This document shows positions 53,406 to 61,490 of a DNA stretch of 61,490 nt, one piece after another. A program made the translations under genes and the position numbers. How positions within the stretch are numbered: position 1 is the first letter of the stretch; every line of letters begins with the position of its first letter. Origin of the DNA: Lewinella cohaerens DSM 23179 (lineage in GTDB: Bacteria > Bacteroidota > Bacteroidia > Chitinophagales > Saprospiraceae); assembly GCF_000379805.1 (NCBI RefSeq), contig NZ_KB903554.1:15298-76787 (forward strand), in the 5' to 3' direction. Under the pieces are notes generated by a model. That model was not told the origin of the DNA. It saw nothing but the letters and a program-made list of their open reading frames with translations, and did not search any database.

Positions 53406-53439
53406 ATAGATCATTTGTTCATAAACACCATCACACTTA

Positions 53440-54987
53440 ATGGCTAAACTAACCACGTTTTCGAAATTACTCATCGTATTTTTAGTTGTAGCAGGTGCCT
53501 TTTTTGGTATCCGATACGCTACGAACTCAGGCTTAATAGGTAGCGGCACCAATAATCAAGGTAACAACTCTTCCTCGGAGCCTAGTCGCAGTAGCAGCTC
53601 CAATAGTGATGATGTTATCAAAATTGGCGTTGTTACCTGGGGTGGCTATGCCGGTGGCCAATACTTTAATGAAGGCTTTGCTGCCAATACCGCTTCCCGG
53701 TTTTCGAAAGAATACGGGATTGACGTAGAGTTTGTCCTTAACGATGATTTTGACGCCTCACTAAATGCTTGGAAAGCTGGAGAGATCGACTTGCACTGGT
53801 ATACCATCGATGCTTTTCCTACTATACTTCCTGGCTTAGAAGCTTTCGATCCGGTAGCTTTATTTCAGGCCGACTGGTCGAGAGGTGGTGATGCCATTGT
53901 CGTACGGAGGGGCATCCGTACAGTAGCTGACCTCAAAGGCAAGAAAATCGCTGTTGCAGAACTGACACCTTCTCATTCCTTCCTGATCTGGTTACTTGAT
54001 GCCGGTGGTTTGAGTATTGACGATGTCGAGATCGTCAAGCAAGCTTCAGCTATCGACGCCGCCGCTGCTTTCAAGAGCCAGCAGGTAGATGCGGCTGTTG
54101 TTTGGAGCCCTGATGATGAGCTATCAATCCGTGCCGTCCCTGGTTCTAGAGTACTGGAAAGCACACGCTCTGCGTCTAACATTATTGCTGACTTCTTTTT
54201 CGCAAAGCGCGAATACGTCAATGCTAATCGTGATAAGCTTCAAAAGCTTTACGAAGGATGGATGCGCGGTGCTGCCGAAATCAATGCCAGTGCTTCTGCG
54301 AAAGGGAAAGCAGGTAAAATTCTTGCCGAAGGACTTGGCATTCCCGAAGCCGATGCCATTGCTGCCATTGACAATGTTCGCTTAGCAACACATGGTGACA
54401 ACCGCAACTTCTTTGGTTTAAATACCGACTTTCAAGGTGTTGATGGCAATGGCCTCTATCTACGGATGACAAATGAGTACCAAAAATTAGGTGTCATTGA
54501 CGGCAAGGTTCCTAACTGGCGTCAGATAAGCATGCCTACCCTCATACAACGGACAGAGCTTAGTGGCCCTGACAACGAAGCCGAAGCAAGCAAAACGTTC
54601 ACCAAAGTGGAAGCAACCGAAGCTAAAGAGCTTGAAGCTATTGCTTCTAAGCCCGTAAGTATCAACTTCCGTACCGGAGAGCACATTTTGGACGAAAATG
54701 CCAAATACATCATTGATCTGGAATTTGTAGAAATCGCTAAAGCTTTCGCCAATGCCCGCATCAGAATTGAAGGAAATACCGATAATGTGGGTTCTCGAAC
54801 TAGTAATATTAAGCTATCAGAGCTTCGTGCACAGTCTGTAGCCAATTACCTAATCAAGGAACACAACATGTCTCCTAACCGCCTGATTATTGTAGGCAAC
54901 GGCCCTGACAAGCCCCTTTCCAGCAACAATACCCAAGACGGTAAAGCTAAGAATCGCCGGACAGACTTCCAGCTCGTTCGCGAGTAA
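53440..54987 (+). CDS. Substrate-binding protein fused to an OmpA domain
   Basis: The 515-residue protein has an N-terminal helix (LLIVFLVVAGAFFGIRYA) and a Ser/Asn-rich linker. A type 2 periplasmic-binding domain (about 60-350) reads IKIGVVTWGGYAGGQYFNEGF, GEIDLHWYTIDAFPTILPGL, GGDAIVVRRGIRTVADLKGKKIAVAELTPSHSFLIWLLDAGGL, VDAAVVWSPDDEL. The C-terminal OmpA domain (about 390-515) reads INFRTGEHILDENAKYIIDLEFVEIAKAFANARIRIEGNTDNVGSRTSNIKLSELRAQSVANYLI, NRRTDFQLV. OmpA domains hold peptidoglycan. No permease or ATPase gene is near, so the binding domain may be a sensor and not part of a transporter. Confidence 0.88.
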   Translation: MAKLTTFSKLLIVFLVVAGAFFGIRYATNSGLIGSGTNNQGNNSSSEPSRSSSSNSDDVIKIGVVTWGGYAGGQYFNEGFAANTASRFSKEYGIDVEFVLNDDFDASLNAWKAGEIDLHWYTIDAFPTILPGLEAFDPVALFQADWSRGGDAIVVRRGIRTVADLKGKKIAVAELTPSHSFLIWLLDAGGLSIDDVEIVKQASAIDAAAAFKSQQVDAAVVWSPDDELSIRAVPGSRVLESTRSASNIIADFFFAKREYVNANRDKLQKLYEGWMRGAAEINASASAKGKAGKILAEGLGIPEADAIAAIDNVRLATHGDNRNFFGLNTDFQGVDGNGLYLRMTNEYQKLGVIDGKVPNWRQISMPTLIQRTELSGPDNEAEASKTFTKVEATEAKELEAIASKPVSINFRTGEHILDENAKYIIDLEFVEIAKAFANARIRIEGNTDNVGSRTSNIKLSELRAQSVANYLIKEHNMSPNRLIIVGNGPDKPLSSNNTQDGKAKNRRTDFQLVRE

Positions 54988-55006
54988 GAAGTTCCCGAAT
55001 TAAATA

Positions 55007-55073
55007 AAAGCGGCACGAAGCCCCAACGAAGGATCAAAACTTCAAAGGGTCTCGTGCCGCTTTACCTTTTTTA
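55007..55073 (+). terminator. Terminator after the OmpA-fusion gene
   Basis: AAAGCGGCACGA (55007-55018) and TCGTGCCGCTTT (55052-55063) form a perfect stem around a 33-base loop, followed by ACCTTTTTT. It begins 20 bases after the stop. Confidence 0.8.
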
Positions 55074-55153
55074 GGCCTCCCTACATATTTTAAGTACTTA
55101 AACAATACCCCTCCTACCCTACTCGTTTAGCCCCCGTAGCCAACTATCCAACG

Positions 55154-55747
55154 ATGAAGAAGTTCTTTCTGGCCATTATGGCCCTTTTCTGTTCTACTAT
55201 TATTATTGCTCAATCCTATGACCTCGCTGCTGGGGTTCGACTAGGCACCGACTTAGGCATCAGCGCTAAATTGCGTCTCCCGCCAATTGATGAAAACTTC
55301 ACGCTAGAGACCATTCTACAGACAAGCCTGGAACGAGAAGAAGGAATGCTCACGGTACTCGGAGAACAACATTTCCCCCTGATCACTCGCCGTGTCAATC
55401 TTTATGCGGGCATCGGCTTTCACGCCGGATGGCTGGAAAACGACCCTGACCGCCTCGAAGATTACAAAGCTCCTGCCGGCATCAGCTTCATCGGTGGCGC
55501 TGAACTCAACTTCAAAAACATCAACATCAGTACCGATTTCAAGCCCGCCATCAATCTCAGTGGTGGCGAAAAACGGATGTATAGTCAAACAGCTATCACC
55601 CTCCGCTACATCCCCTTCAAACGGTACGACATCTTTGAATCCCCTCGCGCAAAACGCAAGCGCAAACGCCAGAAAGCCCGTGATCAACGTCGGCAAGATC
55701 GCACTACCAATGGTAAGAAAGGTTGGCAATTCTGGAAGAAGGGGTAA
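55154..55747 (+). CDS. Probable outer-membrane barrel protein with basic tail
   Basis: A signal peptide (FFLAIMALFCSTIIIAQS) is followed by short beta strands (YDLAAGVRLGTDLGISAKL, FTLETILQTSL, VNLYAGIGFHAGWL, AGISFIGGAELNFKNINISTDFKPAINLS, AITLRYIPF). The protein ends with about 35 residues very rich in Arg and Lys (RAKRKRKRQKARDQRRQDRTTNGKKG). The body fits a small eight-stranded barrel; the basic tail is unusual and would lie in the periplasm. It follows the OmpA-fusion gene beyond a terminator. No named family. Confidence 0.65.
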   Translation: MKKFFLAIMALFCSTIIIAQSYDLAAGVRLGTDLGISAKLRLPPIDENFTLETILQTSLEREEGMLTVLGEQHFPLITRRVNLYAGIGFHAGWLENDPDRLEDYKAPAGISFIGGAELNFKNINISTDFKPAINLSGGEKRMYSQTAITLRYIPFKRYDIFESPRAKRKRKRQKARDQRRQDRTTNGKKGWQFWKKG

Positions 55748-55965
55748 TCACTCCTTATTCTTTATTTGGGGCCATGCCCAGCCCTCTTTGTTTTGATCAT
55801 TAATGGCAATCCATCACCATTCGGGCTGGCCACCGGGTCATCCACTCTTATGCGCACCTTTGCTTCCTTCCAAAGCAAGTATTCCCACGGTGCACATACC
55901 GCTGCTACCCCTTGTCCGAATACCTGATTTAACTGCGTACTCACTCCGTAGCCTTCATCCAAAAA

Positions 55966-56002
55966 AAACCAAAAGACCAGTTAACCAGTCTTTTGGTTTA
56001 CT
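55966..56002. terminator. Terminator-like hairpin
   Basis: AAACCAAAAGAC and GTCTTTTGGTTT form a perfect 12-bp stem with a 10-base loop (itself partly palindromic, GGTTAACC-like), with A before it. On the minus strand it is followed by a T-run, so it probably serves that direction, although no minus-strand gene lies just to the right. Confidence 0.5.
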
Positions 56003-56056
56003 GTCCCCCGTTCGGCGTAAATTTCATCTACGTCGTGTCATGTTTTACCTCCCCAC

Positions 56057-56119
56057 TTAAATGCCCTTATAATCCCTCATATGGTTCAAAAAAAACCTCG
56101 GGTGCCTTGGCGATTCAAA
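56057..56119 (+). repeat. Copy of dispersed intergenic repeat
   Basis: TTAAATGCCCTTATAAT to ATGGTTCAAAAA matches 6695-6729 with few changes; the following GGGTGCCTTGGCGATTCAAA matches 6617-6641. In this copy the two motifs are joined, while near 6600-6730 they are in the reverse order. Confidence 0.6.
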
Positions 56120-56191
56120 AAACACCCCCTGGTTACTAATTCTCGAAAAAGCATTAAATTTAGCAATCACCATACCAAGCTAACTCTTACT

Positions 56192-57835
56192 ATGATTGCC
56201 CATCCAAAATTTCACGTCATTAGATTGCTATTGATCTCCTGTTGTTCCCTATGCTCCCTCTTAGCACAGGGCCAGGAGGAGCAACCGACAAACTACGACC
56301 AATTGACCTCGCTTTTCACGGAATGGCGAGCCTTCGAGACACCTCCACTATTAAACGGTGTACCTGACTACACTGCCGCTACCTTTGAAAAAAGATGGCC
56401 TAATTTCAAAACACTGCAAAGAAAGCTTCAGGGAATAGATACCAGCGGTTGGAGCATTACCAAACAGGTCGACTGGCGCATTGTACGAGCCGAGATGAAT
56501 GGCTATAGATTTAACCGACGCGTCCTGAAACCCTGGGTTCGAGATCCTGCATTTTACAAGACCGTTTGGACTTACCGCAGTGATGTGCCAGCCCACGAGG
56601 GGCCTACTCACCACGCCACTACAGAGTTGTGGACCTACGACTTTCCATTGACCGAAGCGGAAAAGGACCGTTTGATTAGCGACCTCAAGGTAATTACGCC
56701 ACTGAACCAGCAAGCCAAGCAAAACCTTACTGGCAACGCCCGTGACTTATGGGTCACCGGTATCCGGGATATCCGCGGACAAAGCATGGTTTTACAAGGG
56801 ATATTGAAGCAAGAAGGGGTAGAAAGTCACAACGATTTAGTTAACGTCATCCAGCAAGCGATCACCTCTACTGATGAACTAGTCAGCTGGCTGGAAGCAG
56901 AGGCCGAAACCAAGACTGGCCCTTCCGGTATAGGTAAAGAACAATACACCTGGTACCTCAAAAATGTCCACCTCGTACCCTTAACTTGGGAAGACGAGGT
57001 GATGATTTTGAAAAGAGAACTGGCGCGGGCCTGGTCGTCACTCAAGCTGGAAGAGCACCGCAACCGCAATTTGCCGCCGCTCACTGCCGCCGACAGTCCA
57101 GAAGCATATGCTGCTTTAGCAGAAGTATCGGCGCAAAGCCTTATGAAATTTTTGGAGGAGGATGAAATCGTGAGTGTCAAAGATTACTTCGAGCCAGCTC
57201 TCAGAGAACATCTCGGCGGCTTTGTCCCCAATGAACGTAGAAACTTCTTTTGGATTACTGCTCATTACGACCCGCGCCCGTTGTACTCTCATTTTTATCA
57301 TTGGTTTGAACTAGCGCGAATGCAAGAGGAACCCAATCCTAGTGTAGTTCGTCGCGGACCGCTTCTTTATAACATTTTTGATTCCAGAAATGAAGGGATG
57401 GCTACTGCCGTGGAGGAGATGTTTATGCAAGCCGGCCTCTATGATGATAATCCCCGTGTCCGGGAAATTGTCTATATCATGATCGCTCAGCGCGCCGCTC
57501 GCGGATTAGGTTCCCTCTATGCGCACGCCAACGAGATGACAATGGAAGAAGCTGGTGGTATTCACTCGGAATACACCCCAAGAGGCTGGATGAAAACAGA
57601 GAAAGAGCTCCTCATTTTTGAGCAACACCTTTACCTACGCCAACCCGGCTATGGCACCAGTTACATCACGGGCAAATACCTCGTCGAAAACGCCCTTGCC
57701 GACTACGCACGTATCCAGGAATCCAAAGGAATGGAGTTTCAGTTAACCAATTTCTTTGACCAATTGAATGCTATTGGAAATATTCCTATCTCGCTAGGAC
57801 ACTGGCAGATGACGGGCGTGGATGTACTGAAATAG
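56192..57835 (+). CDS. DUF885-like secreted protein
   Basis: The ATG at 56192 gives a proper signal peptide ([25 protein letters not shown]); the longer frame starts inside a repeat. The 547-residue protein is mostly helical and resembles the DUF885 group: [41 protein letters not shown], then [33 protein letters not shown] and the end [35 protein letters not shown]. Members usually carry a zinc-protease-like HE..PGH segment. At the comparable place this one reads [13 protein letters not shown], so the metal site seems altered and activity is uncertain. Confidence 0.65.
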   Translation: MIAHPKFHVIRLLLISCCSLCSLLAQGQEEQPTNYDQLTSLFTEWRAFETPPLLNGVPDYTAATFEKRWPNFKTLQRKLQGIDTSGWSITKQVDWRIVRAEMNGYRFNRRVLKPWVRDPAFYKTVWTYRSDVPAHEGPTHHATTELWTYDFPLTEAEKDRLISDLKVITPLNQQAKQNLTGNARDLWVTGIRDIRGQSMVLQGILKQEGVESHNDLVNVIQQAITSTDELVSWLEAEAETKTGPSGIGKEQYTWYLKNVHLVPLTWEDEVMILKRELARAWSSLKLEEHRNRNLPPLTAADSPEAYAALAEVSAQSLMKFLEEDEIVSVKDYFEPALREHLGGFVPNERRNFFWITAHYDPRPLYSHFYHWFELARMQEEPNPSVVRRGPLLYNIFDSRNEGMATAVEEMFMQAGLYDDNPRVREIVYIMIAQRAARGLGSLYAHANEMTMEEAGGIHSEYTPRGWMKTEKELLIFEQHLYLRQPGYGTSYITGKYLVENALADYARIQESKGMEFQLTNFFDQLNAIGNIPISLGHWQMTGVDVLK

Positions 57836-57860
57836 TGTCATTACAAGGACTAAATCAGGC

Positions 57861-57886
57861 TTGGCATTTTTTTTGCCAACAGCCCC
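57861..57886 (+). terminator. Small hairpin after the DUF885-like gene
   Basis: GGCTTGGCA and TGCCAACAGCC flank a run of T 26 bases after the stop. The loop itself is T-rich; the structure may add to termination together with the stronger hairpin next to it. Confidence 0.4.
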
Positions 57887-57915
57887 CCCTACTCTCTTTT
57901 CTTATCAAATATTGA

Positions 57916-57966
57916 ACCACCGAAGGCACCCAAGAACAATTCCTTAGGTGCCTTCGGTGGTTTAAA
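57916..57966. terminator. Strong two-way terminator made of two repeat copies
   Basis: ACCACCGAAGGCACC and GGTGCCTTCGGTGGT form a perfect 15-bp stem (57916-57930 and 57947-57961). A T-run or A-run follows on either side. Each arm is a copy of the GGGTGCCTTYGGTGGTTCAA repeat, in opposite orientation. It separates the convergent DUF885-like and TonB-receptor genes. Confidence 0.8.
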
Positions 57967-57988
57967 AAATCATTTATAATTTTAAAAG

Positions 57989-60517
57989 CTAGAAATCCAT
58001 CTTCAAGCGTAGATTGATTCTTCGAGAAGTGAGGTAATTCGGGATGGCATATTGCTGGTTAAAGATGGTCTTCACCCAAGTGTTACCTGCTTGGTTTTGA
58101 ACTTGCAAGAGATTAAACACCTCCAAACTCAACCAGGTTGTTTGTGTAAAGCGAAGGAAGTGGTTAGGCCGTTTAGCACGGCGCTTTTCATCAAATAACA
58201 GAAAGCTAAAGCCTATATCCACACGGTGGTAAGGATTGAAACGGTAGGTGTTCCGAAATTCTTGATTGTTGCCCAAAAGCCCGTAAGGCAGGCCGCTCCC
58301 CACCGTGAGGTTGAGGTGCATTTTGATATTTTCGTTGGTTTTCAGGTAATCCTGAAAAAACATGCTCATCTGCATCAGGCGATCAGTAGGCCGAGGAACA
58401 TCCTTGACCTCTACGGCTTCATCAACGTTGATCTCTCGCCGGAGATGCGTAACCCCATCCAGCCGCTCACGCGTTCTTAAGAAAGAAAGGTTGATCCAGC
58501 TTTCAGCACCAGGTACAAACTCACCATTGAGTCGCATATCTATTCCCATGGCGTAGCCCTTGGCATTATTGAGGCCACTGTAGCGGATACGCACATTTTC
58601 AATTTCATAGCTCACCAGGTCCCACAATTCTTTGTAATAGGCTTCGGTGATAAAGCGGAATTTCTTGGGATTGCGTTTACCAAGGTAAAAATCAAGTGTA
58701 AATCCGCCTACGACATGGAAGGATTTTTGAGCAAGCAAATCAGTATTGACCTGTCCGTTGAAGGCACGCATTTCCCGATAAAAAGGGGCTTGATAGTACA
58801 AACCAGTCGCCAGACGGTAACTAATATCTCGCTTACCCGCCAATGGCTTGTAAAGCAATTGCACACGTGGAGAGATCAAAAGTTCCTGGTTCAAATCCCA
58901 ATAATTAGCACGGACACCTCCAGAAAGGCGAAGCTCTCCTTTGTCATCTTTACGCCAAGTATAGGTATCTTGAATAAAGCCAGAAAAACGCAATGAGCGC
59001 AACTGGTTTGTAGTTTTCAAGGTCGAAAACAACATGACCGCGGAGGTGTCGTAAGGCAAACTATAACCTGCCGAATCCAAGCGCTCCCACTCATTGATCA
59101 TATCATCGATCCGCTCGTGTTGCGCCTTGAGACTAAACTGAAAGAAATGGGAAGCATCTACTTCTTCATTTCCTTTTTGAAGCTCCAGTCCTCCCCGCAC
59201 TTCAGCGTTATATATTTGTATATCCAGGAAGTTACGTACATATTGCTGCTGGGTTCCTGCACCAAGTTCGGCCAAGACTTCCCCAAAATTATCACTCCCC
59301 AGATTACTATCAATTTGGCGAAGACTGTAGCGCCCGATAACATCAATCCGTTCGTTTTCATCACTGCGAAAAGCCGATGTCAGGAACTTAACGAAAAAAG
59401 GATTTACACTACGATCTGGCAAATAGGTAAGGCTTAAGCCTCCCATTTGAGTGGTAAATTCGTTCACTTCCTGCCCTTCAAAAACGCTAAAGAGTTGCAA
59501 GGCAAGGTTGATTAAACCAAAACCTGTGCTTCTTTGCGTAGGCTGAAAGCGATAAATACTTTGGTTGAAATTTCCCAACAGGCCCAGCTGCCAATCTCTG
59601 CTAAGATCGTAGGTCACATAAGCCTGAACGTCCGTAAAGCTAGGCGTATATTCTCCGGAAACATCCAATGAGCCCAGCAAATAACGGGTGTCTTTATATC
59701 GAGTTCCTACCAGAAACCGCAACCGGCGATAAGAATCTTTTTTAGGGGCTACACTCCCTTCCAGGTGAGCAGATCCGCCGAGGAAACTTAAACCAACAGA
59801 ACCTCGAAGCTCGTCTGGCCGCTTGTACTTAATATCTAAAACACTAGACAATTTATCGCCATAGCGGGCCTCAAAACCACCGGAAGAAAAGGAAAGGTCT
59901 CGAATAAGGTCGATATTGGCGAAGGTGAGCCCTTCTTGCTGTCCTGCCCGAACTAACTGAGGGCGGTAGATTTCAAAATCATTAACGTAAACAAGGTTTT
60001 CGTCGTAATTACCTCCGCGCACATTGTATTGGCTGCTGAGTTCGCCTCCGGAACCGCTACTTACACCAAGTGCAATATGAGGCAAAACACTCTCCAGGTT
60101 ACCCGTAGTAGTGGGCAATAATTTAAGTTGCTCCACATCCTCCCTGATCATGCCACCTTCTTCAATCTTACTCTCTCGTACGATCACTTCAATTTCACTC
60201 TCGGAAGGCGCCAGGTTTACATCTACCTGCTGATTTGAACGAGCAGGCAGTGGCCCGAGTTCTGTAGTCCCCTCTTGATAGCCAATACGAGAAAACACCA
60301 AAATGAATTTTTCATTTGCAGGCACCACTATACTGTATCTGCCATTGGCGGCTGTTTCCGCAGCGGTATTACTGCCTTTAACGTAGACAGTCACCAAGTC
60401 AATGGCCTGCTCAGATATCGCATCCGACACTACGCCGGTAACCGTAGCTCGCTCGGTTTGTGCAGAAAGTCCGATGCTAAATGAAAGGAGGAGAGCGGAA
60501 ATAAAAAATAATCGCAT
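57989..60517 (-). CDS. TonB-dependent outer-membrane receptor
   Basis: The 842-residue protein has a signal peptide (FFISALLLSFSIGLSAQ) and a carboxypeptidase-regulatory-like domain (ATVTGVVSDAISEQAIDLVTVYVKGSNTAAETAANGRYSIVVP to about 105). A plug domain follows (about 115-230: VEQLKLLPTTTGNLESVLPHIALGVSSGSGGELSSQYNVRGGNYDENLVYVNDFEIY), then a barrel of about 600 residues ending in RINLRLKMDF. It is a SusC-like/FecA-like uptake channel by plan, but no SusD partner is adjacent and the size is smaller than SusC, so the ligand is open. Confidence 0.92.
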   Translation of the reverse strand: MRLFFISALLLSFSIGLSAQTERATVTGVVSDAISEQAIDLVTVYVKGSNTAAETAANGRYSIVVPANEKFILVFSRIGYQEGTTELGPLPARSNQQVDVNLAPSESEIEVIVRESKIEEGGMIREDVEQLKLLPTTTGNLESVLPHIALGVSSGSGGELSSQYNVRGGNYDENLVYVNDFEIYRPQLVRAGQQEGLTFANIDLIRDLSFSSGGFEARYGDKLSSVLDIKYKRPDELRGSVGLSFLGGSAHLEGSVAPKKDSYRRLRFLVGTRYKDTRYLLGSLDVSGEYTPSFTDVQAYVTYDLSRDWQLGLLGNFNQSIYRFQPTQRSTGFGLINLALQLFSVFEGQEVNEFTTQMGGLSLTYLPDRSVNPFFVKFLTSAFRSDENERIDVIGRYSLRQIDSNLGSDNFGEVLAELGAGTQQQYVRNFLDIQIYNAEVRGGLELQKGNEEVDASHFFQFSLKAQHERIDDMINEWERLDSAGYSLPYDTSAVMLFSTLKTTNQLRSLRFSGFIQDTYTWRKDDKGELRLSGGVRANYWDLNQELLISPRVQLLYKPLAGKRDISYRLATGLYYQAPFYREMRAFNGQVNTDLLAQKSFHVVGGFTLDFYLGKRNPKKFRFITEAYYKELWDLVSYEIENVRIRYSGLNNAKGYAMGIDMRLNGEFVPGAESWINLSFLRTRERLDGVTHLRREINVDEAVEVKDVPRPTDRLMQMSMFFQDYLKTNENIKMHLNLTVGSGLPYGLLGNNQEFRNTYRFNPYHRVDIGFSFLLFDEKRRAKRPNHFLRFTQTTWLSLEVFNLLQVQNQAGNTWVKTIFNQQYAIPNYLTSRRINLRLKMDF

Positions 60518-60596
60518 GCGCTTGACAGTAATGGTTAATGATTCTCTGACACTTTTATGGTCACGCCAAAGAACAAGGGTTCCCCAGCGAGAAGCT

Positions 60597-60604
60597 CAAA
60601 GGTA
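60597..60604 (-). promoter_or_regulatory. Putative -7 element of the TonB-receptor gene
   Basis: TACCTTTG on the minus strand matches TAnnTTTG. It lies 80 bases before the ATG. The -33 element is unclear (T-rich stretch near 60621-60626). Confidence 0.4.
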
Positions 60605-60642
60605 AAAAGACTAACGTAGAGAAAATGTCTGCCCGAAGAAAA

Positions 60643-61320
60643 CTAGATAAATTTATCTACTTCGTGCCCAACAGCTTTCAATTGCTCAATTGCTTTCTTA
60701 GGATCTGCTGCCTTGAAAACACTACTACCAGCAACCAATACGTCAGCACCAGCGGCTAGTACTTCCTGCGCATTCTGTAAGCCAATACCGCCGTCAACCT
60801 CAATAATGGCTTTTGAATTGCGCTCGCTAATCAAGCCTTTGAGTTCTTTAATTTTGGGAATACTCTGGTAGATAAATTTCTGCCCACCAAAACCAGGGTT
60901 AACAGACATAATGAGTACCAAGTCAATATCTTCAATCAAATCTTTAAGCAACGAAACCGGCGTATGCGGATTCAGTGCAACTCCGGCTTTGGCACCTGTT
61001 TCTTTAATTTGCTGTACCGTCCGATGCAAATGTGGACAGGTTTCATAGTGAACAGTAATCACATCTGCTCCTACTTCCCGAAAAGTAGAAATATATTTTT
61101 CGGGCTGCTCAATCATCAAGTGAACGTCTAAAGGCTTGTCTGCTTGACGTTTAATCGCCTGAATAATGGGCATCCCGTAAGAAATATTGGGAACGAATTG
61201 CCCATCCATCACATCCAAGTGAAACCAATCGGCTAAACTCTCGTTAACCATATCAATGGCGGCACCCAAATGGAGAAAATCGGCGGCTAATAAGGAAGGG
61301 GCTACTAAATGCTTTTTCAT
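60643..61320 (-). CDS. rpe: Ribulose-phosphate 3-epimerase
   Basis: The 225-residue TIM barrel reads LVAPSLLAADFLHLGAAIDMVNESLADWFHLDVMDGQFVPNISYG, DVHLMIEQPEKYISTFREVGADVITVHYE, GAKAGVALNPHTPV, LVLIMSVNPGFGGQKF and IEVDGGIGLQNAQEVLAAGADVLVAGSSVFKA. The metal and catalytic residues (His, Asp of DVMDG, DVHLM, VDGGI) are present. It interconverts ribulose- and xylulose-5-phosphate in the pentose-phosphate route. It is well separated from the genes beside it. Confidence 0.97.
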   Translation of the reverse strand: MKKHLVAPSLLAADFLHLGAAIDMVNESLADWFHLDVMDGQFVPNISYGMPIIQAIKRQADKPLDVHLMIEQPEKYISTFREVGADVITVHYETCPHLHRTVQQIKETGAKAGVALNPHTPVSLLKDLIEDIDLVLIMSVNPGFGGQKFIYQSIPKIKELKGLISERNSKAIIEVDGGIGLQNAQEVLAAGADVLVAGSSVFKAADPKKAIEQLKAVGHEVDKFI

Positions 61321-61362
61321 ATTAAGAATTCTATGACCTTTGGTTTGAGCCGAAACATAAAC

Positions 61363-61393
61363 AAAAAAAACCGGTTGGGAGTACCAACCGGTT
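61363..61393 (-). terminator. Terminator of a gene that begins outside the window
   Basis: AACCGGTTGG and CCAACCGGTT form a perfect stem with a five-base loop. On the minus strand it is followed by a run of eight T. It therefore ends the transcript of the partial gene at 61454-61490. Confidence 0.82.
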
Positions 61394-61453
61394 CGAAAAA
61401 AGAGCTTTGAGAGGCTATCTACATACCAAAAAATGAAACATCCATTGATGTTC

Positions 61454-61490
61454 CTAAAACTTCATGAGATTATAATTGATCTTGAAAGAC
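61454..61490 (-). CDS. 3' end of a probable outer-membrane protein gene (partial)
   Basis: The minus strand reads SFKINYNLMKF followed by TAG at 61454-61456. Alternating polar and hydrophobic residues with a final Phe are typical of the last strand of outer-membrane barrels. A terminator follows 60 bases downstream. Only 12 codons are visible, so the call rests on the C-terminus and the terminator. Confidence 0.4.
   Translation of the reverse strand, partial: SFKINYNLMKF

Larger units (their letters stand above)
55748..56191. other. Intergenic stretch with repeats
   Basis: No gene is supported. A minus-strand frame (55762-55962) was considered and left out. The stretch contains a terminator-like hairpin (55966-55999) and a copy of the dispersed repeat (56057-56119). 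Confidence 0.5.

Noticed and set aside
55762-55962. 66-codon minus-strand frame
   Set aside because: No family, no clear start, and it lies among intergenic repeats and a terminator.

Overview
The window looks like chromosomal DNA of a member of the Bacteroidota, most probably a marine Saprospiria such as a Lewinella relative. The genus is an inference. The pointers are: several promoter matches to the Bacteroidota form TTTG-N(19-21)-TAnnTTTG and few Shine-Dalgarno sites; a 1.2-kDa-scale repeat protein (about 1190 residues) made of DUF4397-type units with a type IX secretion sorting domain; a TonB-dependent receptor with an N-terminal carboxypeptidase-regulatory-like domain; many lipoproteins; and the gene order DUF1573 - yajC - ybbR that is usual in this phylum. 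No tRNA, rRNA, CRISPR array, prophage or intact transposase gene was recognised.

Layout. Positions 1-2680 are a scar region: inverted repeats, an ORF-deleted group II intron on the minus strand (about 506-1213), a hypothetical gene that seems cut short (1248-2078) and about 600 bases with no recognisable gene. From 2680 to 13220 lie a lipoprotein hydrolase, a membrane-bound AraC-type regulator, a membrane protein, a photolyase gene with a one-base frameshift, a TPR lipoprotein overlapping an M16 protease, and an antitoxin beside a frameshifted RelE/ParE-type toxin. From 13247 to 30000 most genes are on the minus strand and many are housekeeping: PaiB, an EEP phosphatase, MutS, a glycosyltransferase, a YkuK-type RNase H-fold protein, a DUF1080 protein, a three-gene set (PLP enzyme, ATP-pyrophosphatase, creatininase family), DUF4846, SUI1, MutS2, then chorismate synthase on the plus strand, and a KdsC-type phosphatase.

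From 30200 to 47100: the DUF4397 repeat protein, a double-AAA+ CbxX-type ATPase, YbbR/YajC/DUF1573, shikimate kinase, GTP cyclohydrolase I, a structured gene-free stretch, dihydrolipoyl dehydrogenase, release factor 2 with its programmed frameshift, an FKBP isomerase, a DHH phosphoesterase, NDP kinase, a YggS-type PLP protein and a TfoX-like protein. From 47220 to the end: a subtilisin-like lipoprotein, PruA, a polyprenyl-phosphate-type glycosyltransferase, a plus-strand set of coiled-coil protein / membrane coiled-coil protein / substrate-binding-OmpA fusion / outer-membrane protein, a DUF885-like protein, a TonB receptor and ribulose-phosphate 3-epimerase. The minus strand then carries the last codons of another, probably outer-membrane, protein.

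Genes that may work together: aroC and aroK both serve the shikimate pathway but are about 10 kb apart. mutS and mutS2 are separate loci. The two sets most worth following up are the PLP enzyme - ATP-PPase - creatininase operon (20194-23607) and the coiled-coil / envelope set (51609-55747).
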